Source of the DNA: Siphonodentalium dalli
Taxonomy: Eukaryota; Mollusca; Scaphopoda; Gadilida; Siphonodentaliidae
Length of the DNA: 64,000 bases
Reading direction: 5' to 3'
Assembly: GCA_032622095.1 (NCBI GenBank)
Contig: CP136068.1
Location: 186,673,309-186,737,308, forward strand
In this document: positions 43,376 through 54,750 of the stretch, one piece after another
Layout of the letters: every line of letters starts with the position of its first letter
Position numbering within the stretch: position 1 is the first letter of the stretch
Notes under the pieces: model-generated
The model's input: only the letters and a program-made list of their open reading frames with translations
What the model was told of the DNA's origin: nothing
The model's database searches: none
Made by a program: the position numbers and the translations under genes

Positions 43376-46089
43376 TAGCTACAATTATTCGCGAACTTTG
43401 ATTTGCTCATCGACTCCTATCCCACTTTCCCAGTCAGAGAACGATTAGGTACCTAATTTGTTCGATTTCAAAATGTGTACCTTTTTTATTGAGTCTGGTA
43501 GTTGATGTTTCATGAGGGCGATATTGTTCCAAGTCTAGTTAGCGATGTCCTTTCTCTGAATATATCGATTGTTGATGGAAAGCAAAAGCGAGTGTTAATA
43601 AGGACTGCACATTCTAGACCATCATATATTTTTGAATGTTATTAGTATTTTTGAACAATAGAACATCACTTCTTACTTCATCGAATACTTGATTACTTGA
43701 AATGATTGATGACTATGTAGTATATAGTAAATTCAGGTGTCTGAAGTTAGTTAGGCGTTCCGCGTTCGACATTCACCTGATATTCGCGTGAAGTTGGTTA
43801 GGCGTTCGACATTCGACTTCGCAAATGTCATTAAAATTCCAATTTCGGGTTTTGGCATGACAGGTGTTCCATTGGTTCAATTTGTGCGCCCCACTTGAAC
43901 TTTTTTTCAGTTTCCTCAATACTTGGCCTGATGGTCACAGCCATGTTCCAGCTGTTTTCAAGTTTTTGGCAAAGAATAAAAAAGAAATGCTCTTTATTTC
44001 TACCAAATCAGGAACAGGCGAACACACAACATTTATTTCTGTTCCATCGCGTGACATATGAGTTCAAGTATTTATCTACCTATTTCGATATCCGGGGAAA
44101 TTCAACAGCGTTAACTATTAGGTGTATTTTGGATGCCAACAGCCAAGTGGCTTTATGATAACGCAAAATACCTTTTCTGGACGTTCTGTTTTCGATTCCG
44201 ATGGATACAAATGGCACGGTTTTTGTTCGCGCCCCGAAAATTGTGTTCCAAGTTGTATTTTGTAGGACTTGAATGCGTCTTTCTGGGATATATACTGCGC
44301 AACGCAATGTGTATTTGGAACCCAATCCGCAATATGGCTTTAAGTCAGGTTTAAAAATTAACCTAATAAACCTAATGTATGGATGCCGACAGAGAGACTA
44401 CTCGAGTTTTGATAAAATGTGCACAGAGTATTCGAGTTTTGATAAAGTGTTCATTGAATTAGTCATGCATGTCCTTAAGAATGTGTTGACAATTGTCTGT
44501 ATTATAGGGATAATGTGGTGTATCTAAATATACGTTGAAGATGTATACAAGTGCATACATAAGTAGCTATTTTATGGGTCAATATTACTTCATGAGCCCC
44601 CTAGTCGCGTTCCATCGATAGATGGAAGAAGGTGGGCGAGATATGAGCCACTTTCTTCGGGTGATATGCACTTCAGCATCTTTTTTACTTTGATAAATAA
44701 TGGAGCAATGCGTTCCCTATACAGTCCAGGTTGAGTTATGCTTTCGTTACTCGCTTGGAATGCCATCGGCATTGTGTCGAGCGCAAGTTATTTACAAGAC
44801 ACACTGGATAAAAGGAGAAAATATCTATGCGATATAACATAATATTAATCATTGCCATTGCAATCATTCGCGTAACCATTGGGACAATTTCGTTGGAAAG
44901 ATGGCGCAATGGAGCCAGGGGTGTTAGAACAAAACTCCAGGATACAAGGTTAAAATTTTGTTTGTATATATGGACCCACCACATTTGAAACGCAAGTTTT
45001 TTCCTTTATGATCTTGGTCACCCGCCCCATCAACTCAGAGCTTTCCCAGGACAGTTGGGAACCCACCCCAACGTTTGATGAACAACGGTGACTATAACAT
45101 GATATGGCAAACAAGGTGTGTGAATTTTTTAAATAGCCAATGCGGGTGAAAAACCAATCATTTAAACTGAATGAAAATCACTAGAAAACCCAGAAAATAA
45201 TTCAACACTAATTAATAAAAACTTGTAAAAAATAGGTTAAGCATCCACACCCACAGGATAGTCGCATCACCAGTATATATGTGATACCGATGTGTATATA
45301 CACAAGGGCATTCTCTAACGTGGTTACCAATCTAGCCACGGCTAGATGTCCAAGTTGTAGCTAAACTACAATTATTTAACATTTAACTATTATTTAACAT
45401 TGTTCAAAAATATATTTTTAGACACCAAAAGATTCACTTAAACGATAATAATATAACTAAATCCACGGCATGGCATGGTGTAAATATATAGGAGAGGACC
45501 ATTGCCTCATGCTTAGAATGTGTACAATATACTATATTAGTTCTGTTATCTTGGTTGTAAACATTAATTTTGTGCAAATATTGTTGGAATGGACTTCACT
45601 AAGTTGCTATAACTTGTATCCCAAACCTTTATAACGTTTGTTGCAATAAATATGTTTAAACCAGCAAATAACAAGTAGAATGTTGAAGAATACACCGACA
45701 AAATGCATGTATTATCAGTAACGTCAGAAACAAGATTCCCAAAATAAAATGTTATCCTCACAAATATTAGTACTGATTATGTAATAATGAGCAAGTTATG
45801 TTCAGTTACTCAATTTTTTATTGTATGTGTAGGTCAAATATATTTCATTGCTGTCTACCCAAGTGTGAGCATCTTACACGTATACAGGAACTCTGTATAT
45901 CACCTTACCCAGAAATGGCGGATTCTGATTGGTCAAGAGCCGTGCACTATTATGGTATAGTCTTGTGCTAAATTTGGCACACTACTATACAAAACTAGCC
46001 AGAATAAAAGACCACCCGGCCACAGTGTCCCCCGAAAAAGTGGCTTCATTGCGGGCATATCAGATTTTCTGAAATAAAGGACCCTTATC
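43376..46089. other. Gene-free DNA
   Basis: No exon with a recognisable domain, RNA gene or clear mobile element is seen. GAGTTTTGATAAA is duplicated at 44403-44445. Confidence 0.4.
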
Positions 46090-46620
46090 CGATACTAAAT
46101 TTCCGAACAAAATGGGTGGATCGTACCCATATTCTAACTTGATCTGTATTTCGAGCTGATAAACTCATATACCAAATTTTGTTCTGATATGATCACACAA
46201 ACTGAAGTTATCATCCGGAAACCAGAAATTGACAGGATTCCAAGTCGAAAAAGGGCCATAACTATCGCAAAAATGCGGAGCAAACCCATATTCGAACATG
46301 ACCCGTATTTTGGTCTGATAAACTCATCTATGAATTTTGCTTTTGATCTAATAACCGAAACTAAAGTTTTAATCCGGAAACCATTTCCGGACGCACGGAC
46401 GCACACACGCACGGACGGACGGTCGGACGGACGGACGCACGGATGGACGGACGGTCGGACGGACGGACGTACTGGCCAAAGTATACTTGTGTGGTGACTG
46501 CACATACCCATGAATACTTGTGGGGTGCGATCTTTTGTTTGAGTAAATTGTGGGGTGCAACCCACAACTGACGATTTTTTAAAGAGCGTATTTTTAAAGA
46601 ACAAATACATGGCACTGGAC
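46090..46620 (-). mobile_element. Pearl/Helentron-like element, copy with GTCC tract
   Basis: On the minus strand: CGTCCGTCCGTCCGACCGTC-type tract (46385-46470), then two core repeats with GGTTTCCGGATGATAAC and GAGTTTATCAG(A/C)(C/T)C, and AGTTATGGCCCTTTTTCGAC. Core repeats match those at 1780-2240. Frames rich in VRPSVRP are translations of the tetranucleotide tract. Confidence 0.5.
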
Positions 46621-46689
46621 AAATTTGTGACAGGGGGTCACACCCAATCGACCTTGTATCCTTGAATTAGTTCGCATCCCTTCGCGGCC

Positions 46690-47174
46690 GCCCACGGTAG
46701 AGCTTAGAAGAATATTCACATTCTCGTTAGTATAGTTGATACGAATTTTATCGAGTCGGCGAGCCCGTGCGACGCCAGCTTCGCGCTTGCGCAGACGAGA
46801 TATCGGAAACGGGTGGAGCTATCGACTTGAAATTTGGTATGTGAATGTATCTTGTCCCGGATACGTATTTTATCGAGTCGCCATGCCCGTGCGACACCAG
46901 CTTCGCGCATGCGCAGACGAGATCTCGGAAACGGGTGGAGCTATCGACTTGAAATTTGCTATGTGAATGTATCTTGCCCCGGATACGAATATCATCGAGT
47001 CGGCGAGCCCGTGCGACGCCAGCTTCGCGCATGCGCAGACGAGATATCGGAAACGGGTGGAGCTATCGACTTGAAATTTCGGGCTGGGTAGAGCTATCGA
47101 CTTGAAATTTGGTTTTTGAATAGCCCGGACAACGTCGGGCTCACCGGCTAGTCTCATATATATTTTGAAGACCT

Positions 47175-47207
<33 letters not shown>

Positions 47208-47605
47208 CGAGCAGCGCATTCGCAGACGAGATGTCGGAAACGGGTGGAGCTATCGACTTGAAATTTGCTATGTGAATGTATCTGGCCCCGGATACGAATT
47301 TTATCGGGTCGGCGAGCCCGTGCGTCGCCAGCTTCGCGCATGCGCAGACGAGAACTCGGAAACGGGTGGAGCTATCTACTTGAAATTTGGTTTGTTAATG
47401 TATCTTGTCCCGGATACGAATTTTATCGGGTCGCCGAGCCCGTGCGACGCCAGCTTCGCGCATGCGCAGACCAGATCTCGGAAACGGGTAGAGCTATCGA
47501 CTTGAAATTTCGGGCTGGGTAGAGCTATCGACTTGAAATTTGGTTTTTGAATAGCCCGGACAACGTCGGGCTCACCGGCTAGTCTCATATATATTTTGAA
47601 GACCT

Positions 47606-47642
<37 letters not shown>

Positions 47643-48145
47643 ATTAATACAAATCTACGATTCTCGACCGATCGGGACGAAACTTGGTACGTGTGTGTAG
47701 TTTGACCAGGCGGTGGTCGTTGTCGTATTGGCGAGCCCGTGCGACGCCCGAGCAGCGCATTCGCAGACGAGATGTCGGAAACGGGTGGAGCTATCGACTT
47801 GAAATTTGCTATGTGAATGTATCTTGCCCCGGATACGAATTTTATCGGGTCGGCGAGCCCGTGCGTCGCCAGCTTCGCGCATGCGCAGACGAGAACTCGG
47901 AAACGGGTGGAGCTATCTACTTGAAATTTGGTTTGTTAATGTATCTTGTCCCGGATACGAATTTTATCGGGTCGCCGAGCCCGTGCGACGCCAGCTTCGC
48001 GCATGCGCAGACCAGATCTCGGAAACGGGTAGAGCTATCGACTTGAAATTTCGGGCTGGGTAGAGCTATCGACTTGAAATTTGGTTTTTGAATAGCCCGG
48101 ACAACGTCGGGCTCACCGGCTAGTCTCATATATATTTTGAAGACC

Positions 48146-48179
<34 letters not shown>

Positions 48180-48705
48180 ATTAATACAAATCTACGATTC
48201 TCGACCGATCGGGACGAAACTTGGTACGTGTGTGTAGTTTGACCAGGCAGTCGTCAACGTCGTATTGGCGAGCCCGTGCGACGCACGTGCAGCGCATGCG
48301 CAGACGAGATATCGCAAACGAGTGGAGCTATCGACTTGAAATTTGGTATGTGAATGTATCTTGCCCCGGATACGAATTTTGTCGGGTCGCCTAGCCCGTG
48401 CGACACCAGCTTCGCGTATGCGCTGACCAGATCTCGGAAACGGGTAGAGCAATCGACTTTAAATTTGGTGCATGCGCAGACGAGATCTCGGAAACGGGTG
48501 GAGCTATCGACTTGAAATTTGGTATGTGAATGTATCTTGCCCCGGATACGAATTGTATCGGGTCGCCGAGCCCGTGCGACACCAGCTTCGCGCATGCGCA
48601 GACCAGATCTCGGAAACGGGTAGAGCTATCGACTTGAAATTTGGTTTTTGAATAGCCCGGACAACGTCGGGCTCACCGGCTAGTCTCATATATATTTTGA
48701 AGACC

Positions 48706-48739
<34 letters not shown>

Positions 48740-48998
48740 ATTAATACAAATCTACGATTCTCGACCGATCGGGACGAAACTTGGTACGTGTGTGTAGTTT
48801 GACCAGGCGGTGGTCGTTGTCGTATTGGCGAGCCCGTGCGACGCCCGAGCAGCGCATTCGCAGCCGAGATGTCGGAAACGGGTAGAGCTATCGACTTGAA
48901 ATTTCGGGCTGGGTAGAGCTATCGACTTGAAATTTGGTTTTTGAATAGCCCGGACAACGTCGGGCTCATCGGCTAGTCTCATATATATTTTGAAGACC

Positions 48999-49032
<34 letters not shown>

Positions 49033-49535
49033 ATTAATACAAATCTACGATTCTCGACCGATCGGGACGAAACTTGGTACGTGTGTGTAGTTTGACCAGG
49101 CGGTGGTCGTTGTCGTATTGGCGAGCCCGTGCGACGCCCGAGCAGCGCATTCGCAGACGAGATGTCGGAAACGGGTGGAGCTATCGACTTGAAATTTGCT
49201 ATGTGAATGTATCTTGCCCCGGATACGAATTTTATCGGGTCGGCGAGCCCGTGCGTCGCCAGCTTCGCGCATGCGCAGACGAGAACTCGGAAACGGGTGG
49301 AGCTATCTACTTGAAATTTGGTTTGTTAATGTATCTTGTCCCGGATACGAATTTTATCGGGTCGCCGAGCCCGTGCGACACCAGCTTCGCGCATGCGCAG
49401 ACCAGATCTTGGAAACGGGTAGAGCTATCGACTTGAAATTTCGGGCTGGGTAGAGCTATCGACTTGAAATTTGGTTTTTGAATAGCCCGGACAACGTCGG
49501 GCTCACCGGCTAGTCTCATATATATTTTGAAGACC

Positions 49536-49577
<42 letters not shown>

Positions 49578-50081
49578 ATTAATACAAATCTACGATTCTC
49601 GACCGATCGGGACGAAACTTGGTACGTGTGTGTAGTTTGACCAGGCGGTGGTCGTTGTCGTATTGGCGAGCCCGTGCGACGCCCGAGCAGCGCATTCGCA
49701 GACGAGATGTCGGAAACGGGTGGAGCTATCGACTTGAAATTTGCTATGTGAATGTATCTTGCCCCGGATACGAATTTTATCGGGTCGGCGAGCCCGTGCG
49801 TCGCCAGCTTCGCGCATGCGCAGACGAGAACTCGGAAACGGGTGGAGCTATCTACTTGAAATTTGGTTTGTTAATGTATCTTGTCCCGGATACGAATTTT
49901 ATCGGGTCGCCGAGCCCGTGCGACGCCAGCTTCGCGCATGCGCAGACCAGATCTCGGAAACGGGTAGAGCTATCGACTTGAAATTTCGGGCTGGGTAGAG
50001 CTATCGACTTGAAATTTGGTTTTTGAATAGCCCGGACAACGTCGGGCTCACCGGCTAGTCTCATATATATTTTGAAGACCT

Positions 50082-50118
<37 letters not shown>

Positions 50119-50644
50119 ATTAATACAAATCTACGATTCTCGACCGATCGGGACGAAACTTGGTACGTGTGTGTAGTTTGACCAGGCAGTCGTCAACGTC
50201 GTATTGGCGAGCCCGTGCGACGCACGTGCAGCGCATGCGCAGACGAGATCTCGCAAACGAGTGGAGCTATCGACTTGAAATTTGGTATGTGAATGTATCT
50301 TGCCCCGGATACGAATTTTGTCGGGTCGCCTAGCCCGTGCGACACCAGCTTCGCGTATGCGCTGACCAGATCTCGGAAACGGGTAGAGCAATCGACTTTA
50401 AATTTGGTGCATGCGCAGACGAGATCTCGGAAACGGGTGGAGCTATCGACTTGAAATTTGGTATGTGAATGTATCTTGCCCCGGATACGAATTGTATCGG
50501 GTCGCCGAGCCCGTGCGACACCAGCTTCGCACATGCGCAGACCAGATCTCGGAAACGGGTAGAGCTATCGACTTGAAATTTGGTTTTTGAATAGCCCGGA
50601 CAACGTCGGGCTCACCGGCTAGTCTCATATATATTTTGAAGACC

Positions 50645-50678
<34 letters not shown>

Positions 50679-50938
50679 ATTAATACAAATCTACGATTCT
50701 CGACCGATCGGGACGAAACTTGGTACGTGTGTGTAGTTTGACCAGGCGGTGGTCGTTGTCGTATTGGCGAGCCCGTGCGACGCCCGAGCAGCGCATTCGC
50801 AGCCGAGATGTCGGAAACGGGTAGAGCTATCGACTTGAAATTTCGGGCTGGGTAGAGCTATCGACTTGAAATTTGGTTTTTGAATAGCCCGGACAACGTC
50901 GGGCTCATCGGCTAGTCTCATATATATTTTGAAGACCT

Positions 50939-50975
<37 letters not shown>

Positions 50976-51480
50976 ATTAATACAAATCTACGATTCTCGA
51001 CCGATCGGGACGAAACTTGGTACGTGTGTGTAGTTTGACCAGGCGGTGGTCGTTGTCGTATTGGCGAGCCCGTGCGACGCCCGAGCAGCGCATTCGCAGA
51101 CGAGATGTCGGAAACGGGTGGAGCTATCGACTTGAAATTTGCTATGTGAATGTATCTTGCCCCGGATACGAATTTTATCGGGTCGGCGAGCCCGTGCGTC
51201 GCCAGCTTCGCGCATGCGCAGACGAGAACTCGGAAACGGGTGGAGCTATCTACTTGAAATTTGGTTTGTTAATGTATCTTGTCCCGGATACGAATTTTAT
51301 CGGGTCGCCGAGCCCGTGCGACGCCAGCTTCGCGCATGCGCAGACCAGATCTCGGAAACGGGTAGAGCTATCGACTTGAAATTTCGGGCTGGGTAGAGCT
51401 ATCGACTTGAAATTTGGTTTTTGAATAGCCCGGACAACGTCGGACTCACCGGCTAGTCTCATATATATTTTTGAAGACCT

Positions 51481-51517
<37 letters not shown>

Positions 51518-52113
51518 ATTAATACAAATCTACGATTCTCGACCGATCGGGACGAAACTTGGTACGTGTGTGTAGTTTGACCAGGCAGTCGTCAACGTCG
51601 TATTGGCGAGCCCGTGCGACGCACGTGCAGCGCATGCGCAGACGAGATCTCGCAAACGAGTGGAGCTATCGACTTGAAATTTGGTATGTGAATGTATCTT
51701 GCCCCGGATACGAATTTTGTCGGGTCGCCTAGCCCGTGCGACACCAGCTTCGCGCATGCGCAGACCAGATCTCGGAAACGGGTAGAGCTATCGACTTGAA
51801 ATTTGGTTTTTGAATAGCCCGGACAACGTCGGGCTCACCGGCTAGTCTCATATATATTTTGAAGACCTCTGTCTGTCTGTCTGTCTGTTTGTTTGTCTGT
51901 CATTAATACAAATCTACGAGTCTCGACCGATCGGGACGAAACTTGGTACGTGTGTGTAGTTTGAAATTTGGTATGTGAAGATCTCGGAAACGGGTGGAGC
52001 TATCGACTTGAAATTTGGGTTTTTAATAGCCCGGACAACGTCGGGCTGGGTAGAGCTATCGACTTGAAATTTGGTTTTTGAATAGCCCGGACAACGTCGA
52101 TCTCATCGGCTAG
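46690..52113 (+). mobile_element. Head-to-tail array of Helitron-like non-autonomous units
   Basis: Eleven units start at 47152, 47583, 48124, 48684, 48977, 49514, 50059, 50623, 50916, 51457 and 51846; a 5'-truncated unit precedes them. Each starts TCTCATATATATTTTGAAG, then has a (CTGT)n tract, then in most units CATTAATACAAATCTACG with CGACCGATCGGGACGAAAC, then one to several 122-bp core repeats (GAGCCCGTGCGACGCCAGCT, ACGGGTGGAGCTATCGACTT). Each ends with the hairpin GCCCGGACAACGTCGGGC followed by CTAG. The last CTAG (52113) is followed by T. A TC start, a 3' hairpin and a CTRR end without target duplication are Helitron hallmarks; the microsatellite plus core repeats resemble Helentron/DINE elements. 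No Rep/helicase gene is present. Many false frames arise on both strands. Confidence 0.75.
47583..51456 (+). repeat. Higher-order repeat, two periods of A-B-C-A
   Basis: Unit lengths are A 541, B 560, C 293, A 537 (47583-49513, 1931 bp), then A 545, B 564, C 293, A 541 (49514-51456, 1943 bp). Type A has GACCAGGCGGTGGTCGTTGT, type B GACCAGGCAGTCGTCAACGT, and type C only a partial core repeat and CTCATCGGCTAG at its end. The two periods are nearly identical, so a four-unit block was duplicated. Confidence 0.8.
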
Positions 52114-52127
52114 TATATATATATTTG

Positions 52128-52149
52128 TTTTATTTTTTATTTTTTTATT
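52128..52149 (-). terminator. Poly(A) signals of the lectin gene
   Basis: Three AATAAA hexamers on the minus strand (52144-52149, 52136-52141, 52128-52133), about 145-165 nt after the lectin stop codon and only 15-35 bp before the Helitron-like array. Cleavage would fall at or inside the array border. Confidence 0.55.
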
Positions 52150-52292
52150 AAAAACAACACTGAAACAAATAGCAGAAAGAGTGGTAGAGTTTGTGAGACG
52201 ATTCCCGCAATATAGCATGCATGCTACAAACATTTTATGACACCATATATAAGTCGTTAAAGAGTGTACAGAAACGATCACCAATTCTTGAG

Positions 52293-52528
52293 TCAGTTGA
52301 GATCAACCTGACACACGTAAGGTTGATTCGATGAGCATTGCCAATCGCTCATTTGCCACTGTGAGGAGAACTTCCACAGTTCTATACATTCGTCTGGCTG
52401 GGTGCCACTGTTCGGTTCGTTCGTGCCCCAGCTTGTCCACGGAAGTGGTTGCTGCAAATCCCACGTCTGCCACCCGTATGTAGCCCCTGTGTTAATCGAG
52501 GTCCCATCGATCCAAACCCCATTTATTC
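52293..52528 (-). CDS. C-type lectin domain gene, last coding exon
   Basis: Encodes the second half of a C-type lectin domain: GVWIDGTSINTGATYGW, WTSWGTNEPNSG, DECIEL, QMSDWQCSSNQPYVCQ, ending VDLN and a stop at 52293. The EPN triplet is the calcium/sugar motif typical of mannose-type binders; the usual WND is MSD, keeping the Asp. Three of the six domain cysteines are here. A splice acceptor, TTTTACTTTTCAG, precedes the exon at 52529-52541 (minus strand), and the exon opens in phase 1, matching the phase-1 donor of the exon at 57055-57231. The product is probably a secreted or extracellular calcium-dependent sugar-binding protein, perhaps in innate immunity. The ligand is inference. Confidence 0.85.
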
Positions 52529-52568
52529 CTGAAAAGTAAAATCCGAATAATAAGCCAAGTGGTCTAAA

Positions 52569-52869
52569 ACTCAAGTTTACAGACACGTCGGCTAGGATGA
52601 GGGCCGGAATAACTCAAGTTTACAGACACGTCGGCTAGGATGAGGGCCGGAATAACTCAAGTTTACAGAGACGTCGGCTAGGATGAGGGCCGGAATAACT
52701 CAAGTTTACAGAGACGTCGGCTAGGATGAGGGCCGGAATAACTCAAGTTTACAGACATGTCGGCTAGGATGAGGGCCGGAATAACTCAAGTTTACAGACA
52801 TGTCGGCTAGGATGAGGGCCGGAATAACTCAAGTTTACAGACATGTCGGCTAGGATCAGGACCGGAGTA
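52569..52869 (+). repeat. 43-bp minisatellite, seven units, in the lectin intron
   Basis: Units read ACTCAAGTTTACAGA(C/G)A(C/T)G then TCGGCTAGGATGAGGGCCGG and AATA. Variants are ordered: two with GACACG, two with GAGACG, three with GACATG, so the array grew by local duplication. It starts 41 bp upstream of the lectin acceptor on the gene strand. Confidence 0.9.
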
Positions 52870-54091
52870 CTACGTCGCCTACATATGAATGACTCAAACG
52901 AAACAGATAGCGAATGAGCTATGTATTACTTGTTGTTAGCTCAATGTGAGTCCCAATCCCATTTAATTGCGACTGTTGACAAGATATAATTGTAGTATAA
53001 TAATAATACTAATATAAGTGTACTAATCATCATTTTTCGAGGCTTCGAATGTCCAATTGTTTGTCCGAGACGAGTTATTGGTATTGTTTACAGATGGACT
53101 ATCTCTTCCTACTAAGTTTTAAATAGTTTCCTGAGTATGAACTTATACATGTATATATGAGTCGATGACCCCTGACCTGAAACGCTTCTGTCAATTAATA
53201 TTGATTTCATGTTGAATTGTCTGGTATACAATACATACAATCAATTTGAGGCATTTTACTGCTCGTTTTCGTTCCGAGCATACCATGCGGGATAACTCTA
53301 AAATGTATGAAAAAAACCAATTGATTGTCGCACTATATTTAAAATATGTAGCTAATATCGTCGCTTAAACTGTTTATGTCCGTGAGCGGCGCTTGATCTG
53401 TCGAGTCAAATAGATTTTACATCCCCAAGCGGACATAAACAGTTTCAGCGACAACATTAACTAGGCCTACGTATTTTACTTATCCATCTCGCAAAACTTG
53501 CCTTTTGTGAGATAAGTCTGTCATTTAAGTCGTCCAACGGTGAACATACAGCCAAATCAAGGCTACTACACCGAACTACATACAGATACAGATTTCCTCA
53601 GTTTTATATTCGTTATTTCAATGACACCCTCACATTATTAGGACAAGCACAGTAATTAGCATTCATGACGTGGAAAAACCGGAGTGCAGATTAGAGCGGA
53701 ATAGTTCGTTGGTTTTTTTAATAGTTATTCTAAGCTGGCCTCGTTATAATTGTTCATAGATTTTTTAGAGCGAAAACACATATCCGTTTGCGAATTGCGT
53801 ATTAATTGCGGTGAATTATATGGCCGATAAAAACGTCTCAAAATCACAATGACGTAGGTAAGGTCGGTTGACGTCCCTAGTTACCTGCGCAATTTTGCAA
53901 TTTCGTCATGAATGTAATACTAACCTAATAAAGCTACGTTGGACTAATAAAGCTACATTGAGGCAATACACTTCACGTGTTATAGGCAGGCTTTATGTAG
54001 ATGTAGAGAGCGGTGGATAAAAGAAAATTCACCGCAACATCAATATTAATTGATAGAAGCGTTTCCTGACAGGTGTTTTTGATTCATAATT
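52870..54091. other. Lectin intron sequence
   Basis: Non-coding. It contains the small inverted repeat at 53359-53452. No exon is supported. Confidence 0.5.
53359..53452. repeat. Inverted repeat around AACTGTTTATGTCCG
   Basis: CGTCGCTTAAACTGTTTATG TCCG on the left and CGGACATAAACAG with TTTCAGCGAC on the right form 22-24-bp arms with a 48-bp loop. Could be a short MITE remnant. Confidence 0.5.
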
Positions 54092-54750
54092 ATTAATTTA
54101 TACCCATAGCACTATATAACACGCTTTTAGGAAGAGATATACCATTTTTATACCCCGAGCACTCTATAACACGCTTTTAGGGAGAGATATACCATATTTA
54201 TACCCCAAACACTATAAAACACGCTTTTAGGGAGATATATACCATCTTTATACCCCGGGCACTATATAACACGCTTTTATGGAGATATATACCATCTTTA
54301 TACCCCGAACACTATATAACACGCTTTTAGGGAGATATATACCATCTTTATACTCCGAACACTATATAACACGCTTTTAGGGAGATATACCATCTTTATA
54401 CCCTGAACACTATATAACACGCTTTTAGGGAAAGATATACCATATTTATACCCCGAGCACTATATAACACGCTTTTAGGGAGATATATACCATCTTTATA
54501 CCCCGAACACTATATAACACGCTTTTAGGGAAAGATATACCATATTTATACCCCGAGCACTATATAACACGTTTTTAGGGAGAGATATACCATCTTTATA
54601 CCCCGAACACTATATAACACGCTTTTAGGGAGAGATATGCCATCTTTATACCCCGAACACTATATAACACGCTTTTAGGGAGAGATATACCATCTTTATA
54701 CCCGAACACTATATAACACGCTTTTAGGGAGAGATATACAATCTTTAATA
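54092..54750 (+). repeat. ~50-bp minisatellite, 13 units, in the lectin intron
   Basis: Units contain CACTATATAACACGCTTTTA, GGGAGAGATATACCAT and (C/A)TTTATACCCCGA. Lengths vary by 2-4 bp. Each unit has a TATATAA string. No coding. Confidence 0.88.

Noticed and set aside
46361-46622. Minus-strand frames with VRPSVRP repeats
   Set aside because: Pure translation of the GTCC tetranucleotide tract.
47203-51757. Many open frames of 60-120 codons on both strands with near-identical proteins
   Set aside because: They recur once per transposon unit, overlap on opposite strands and contain no domain. They are translations of the 122-bp core repeat.
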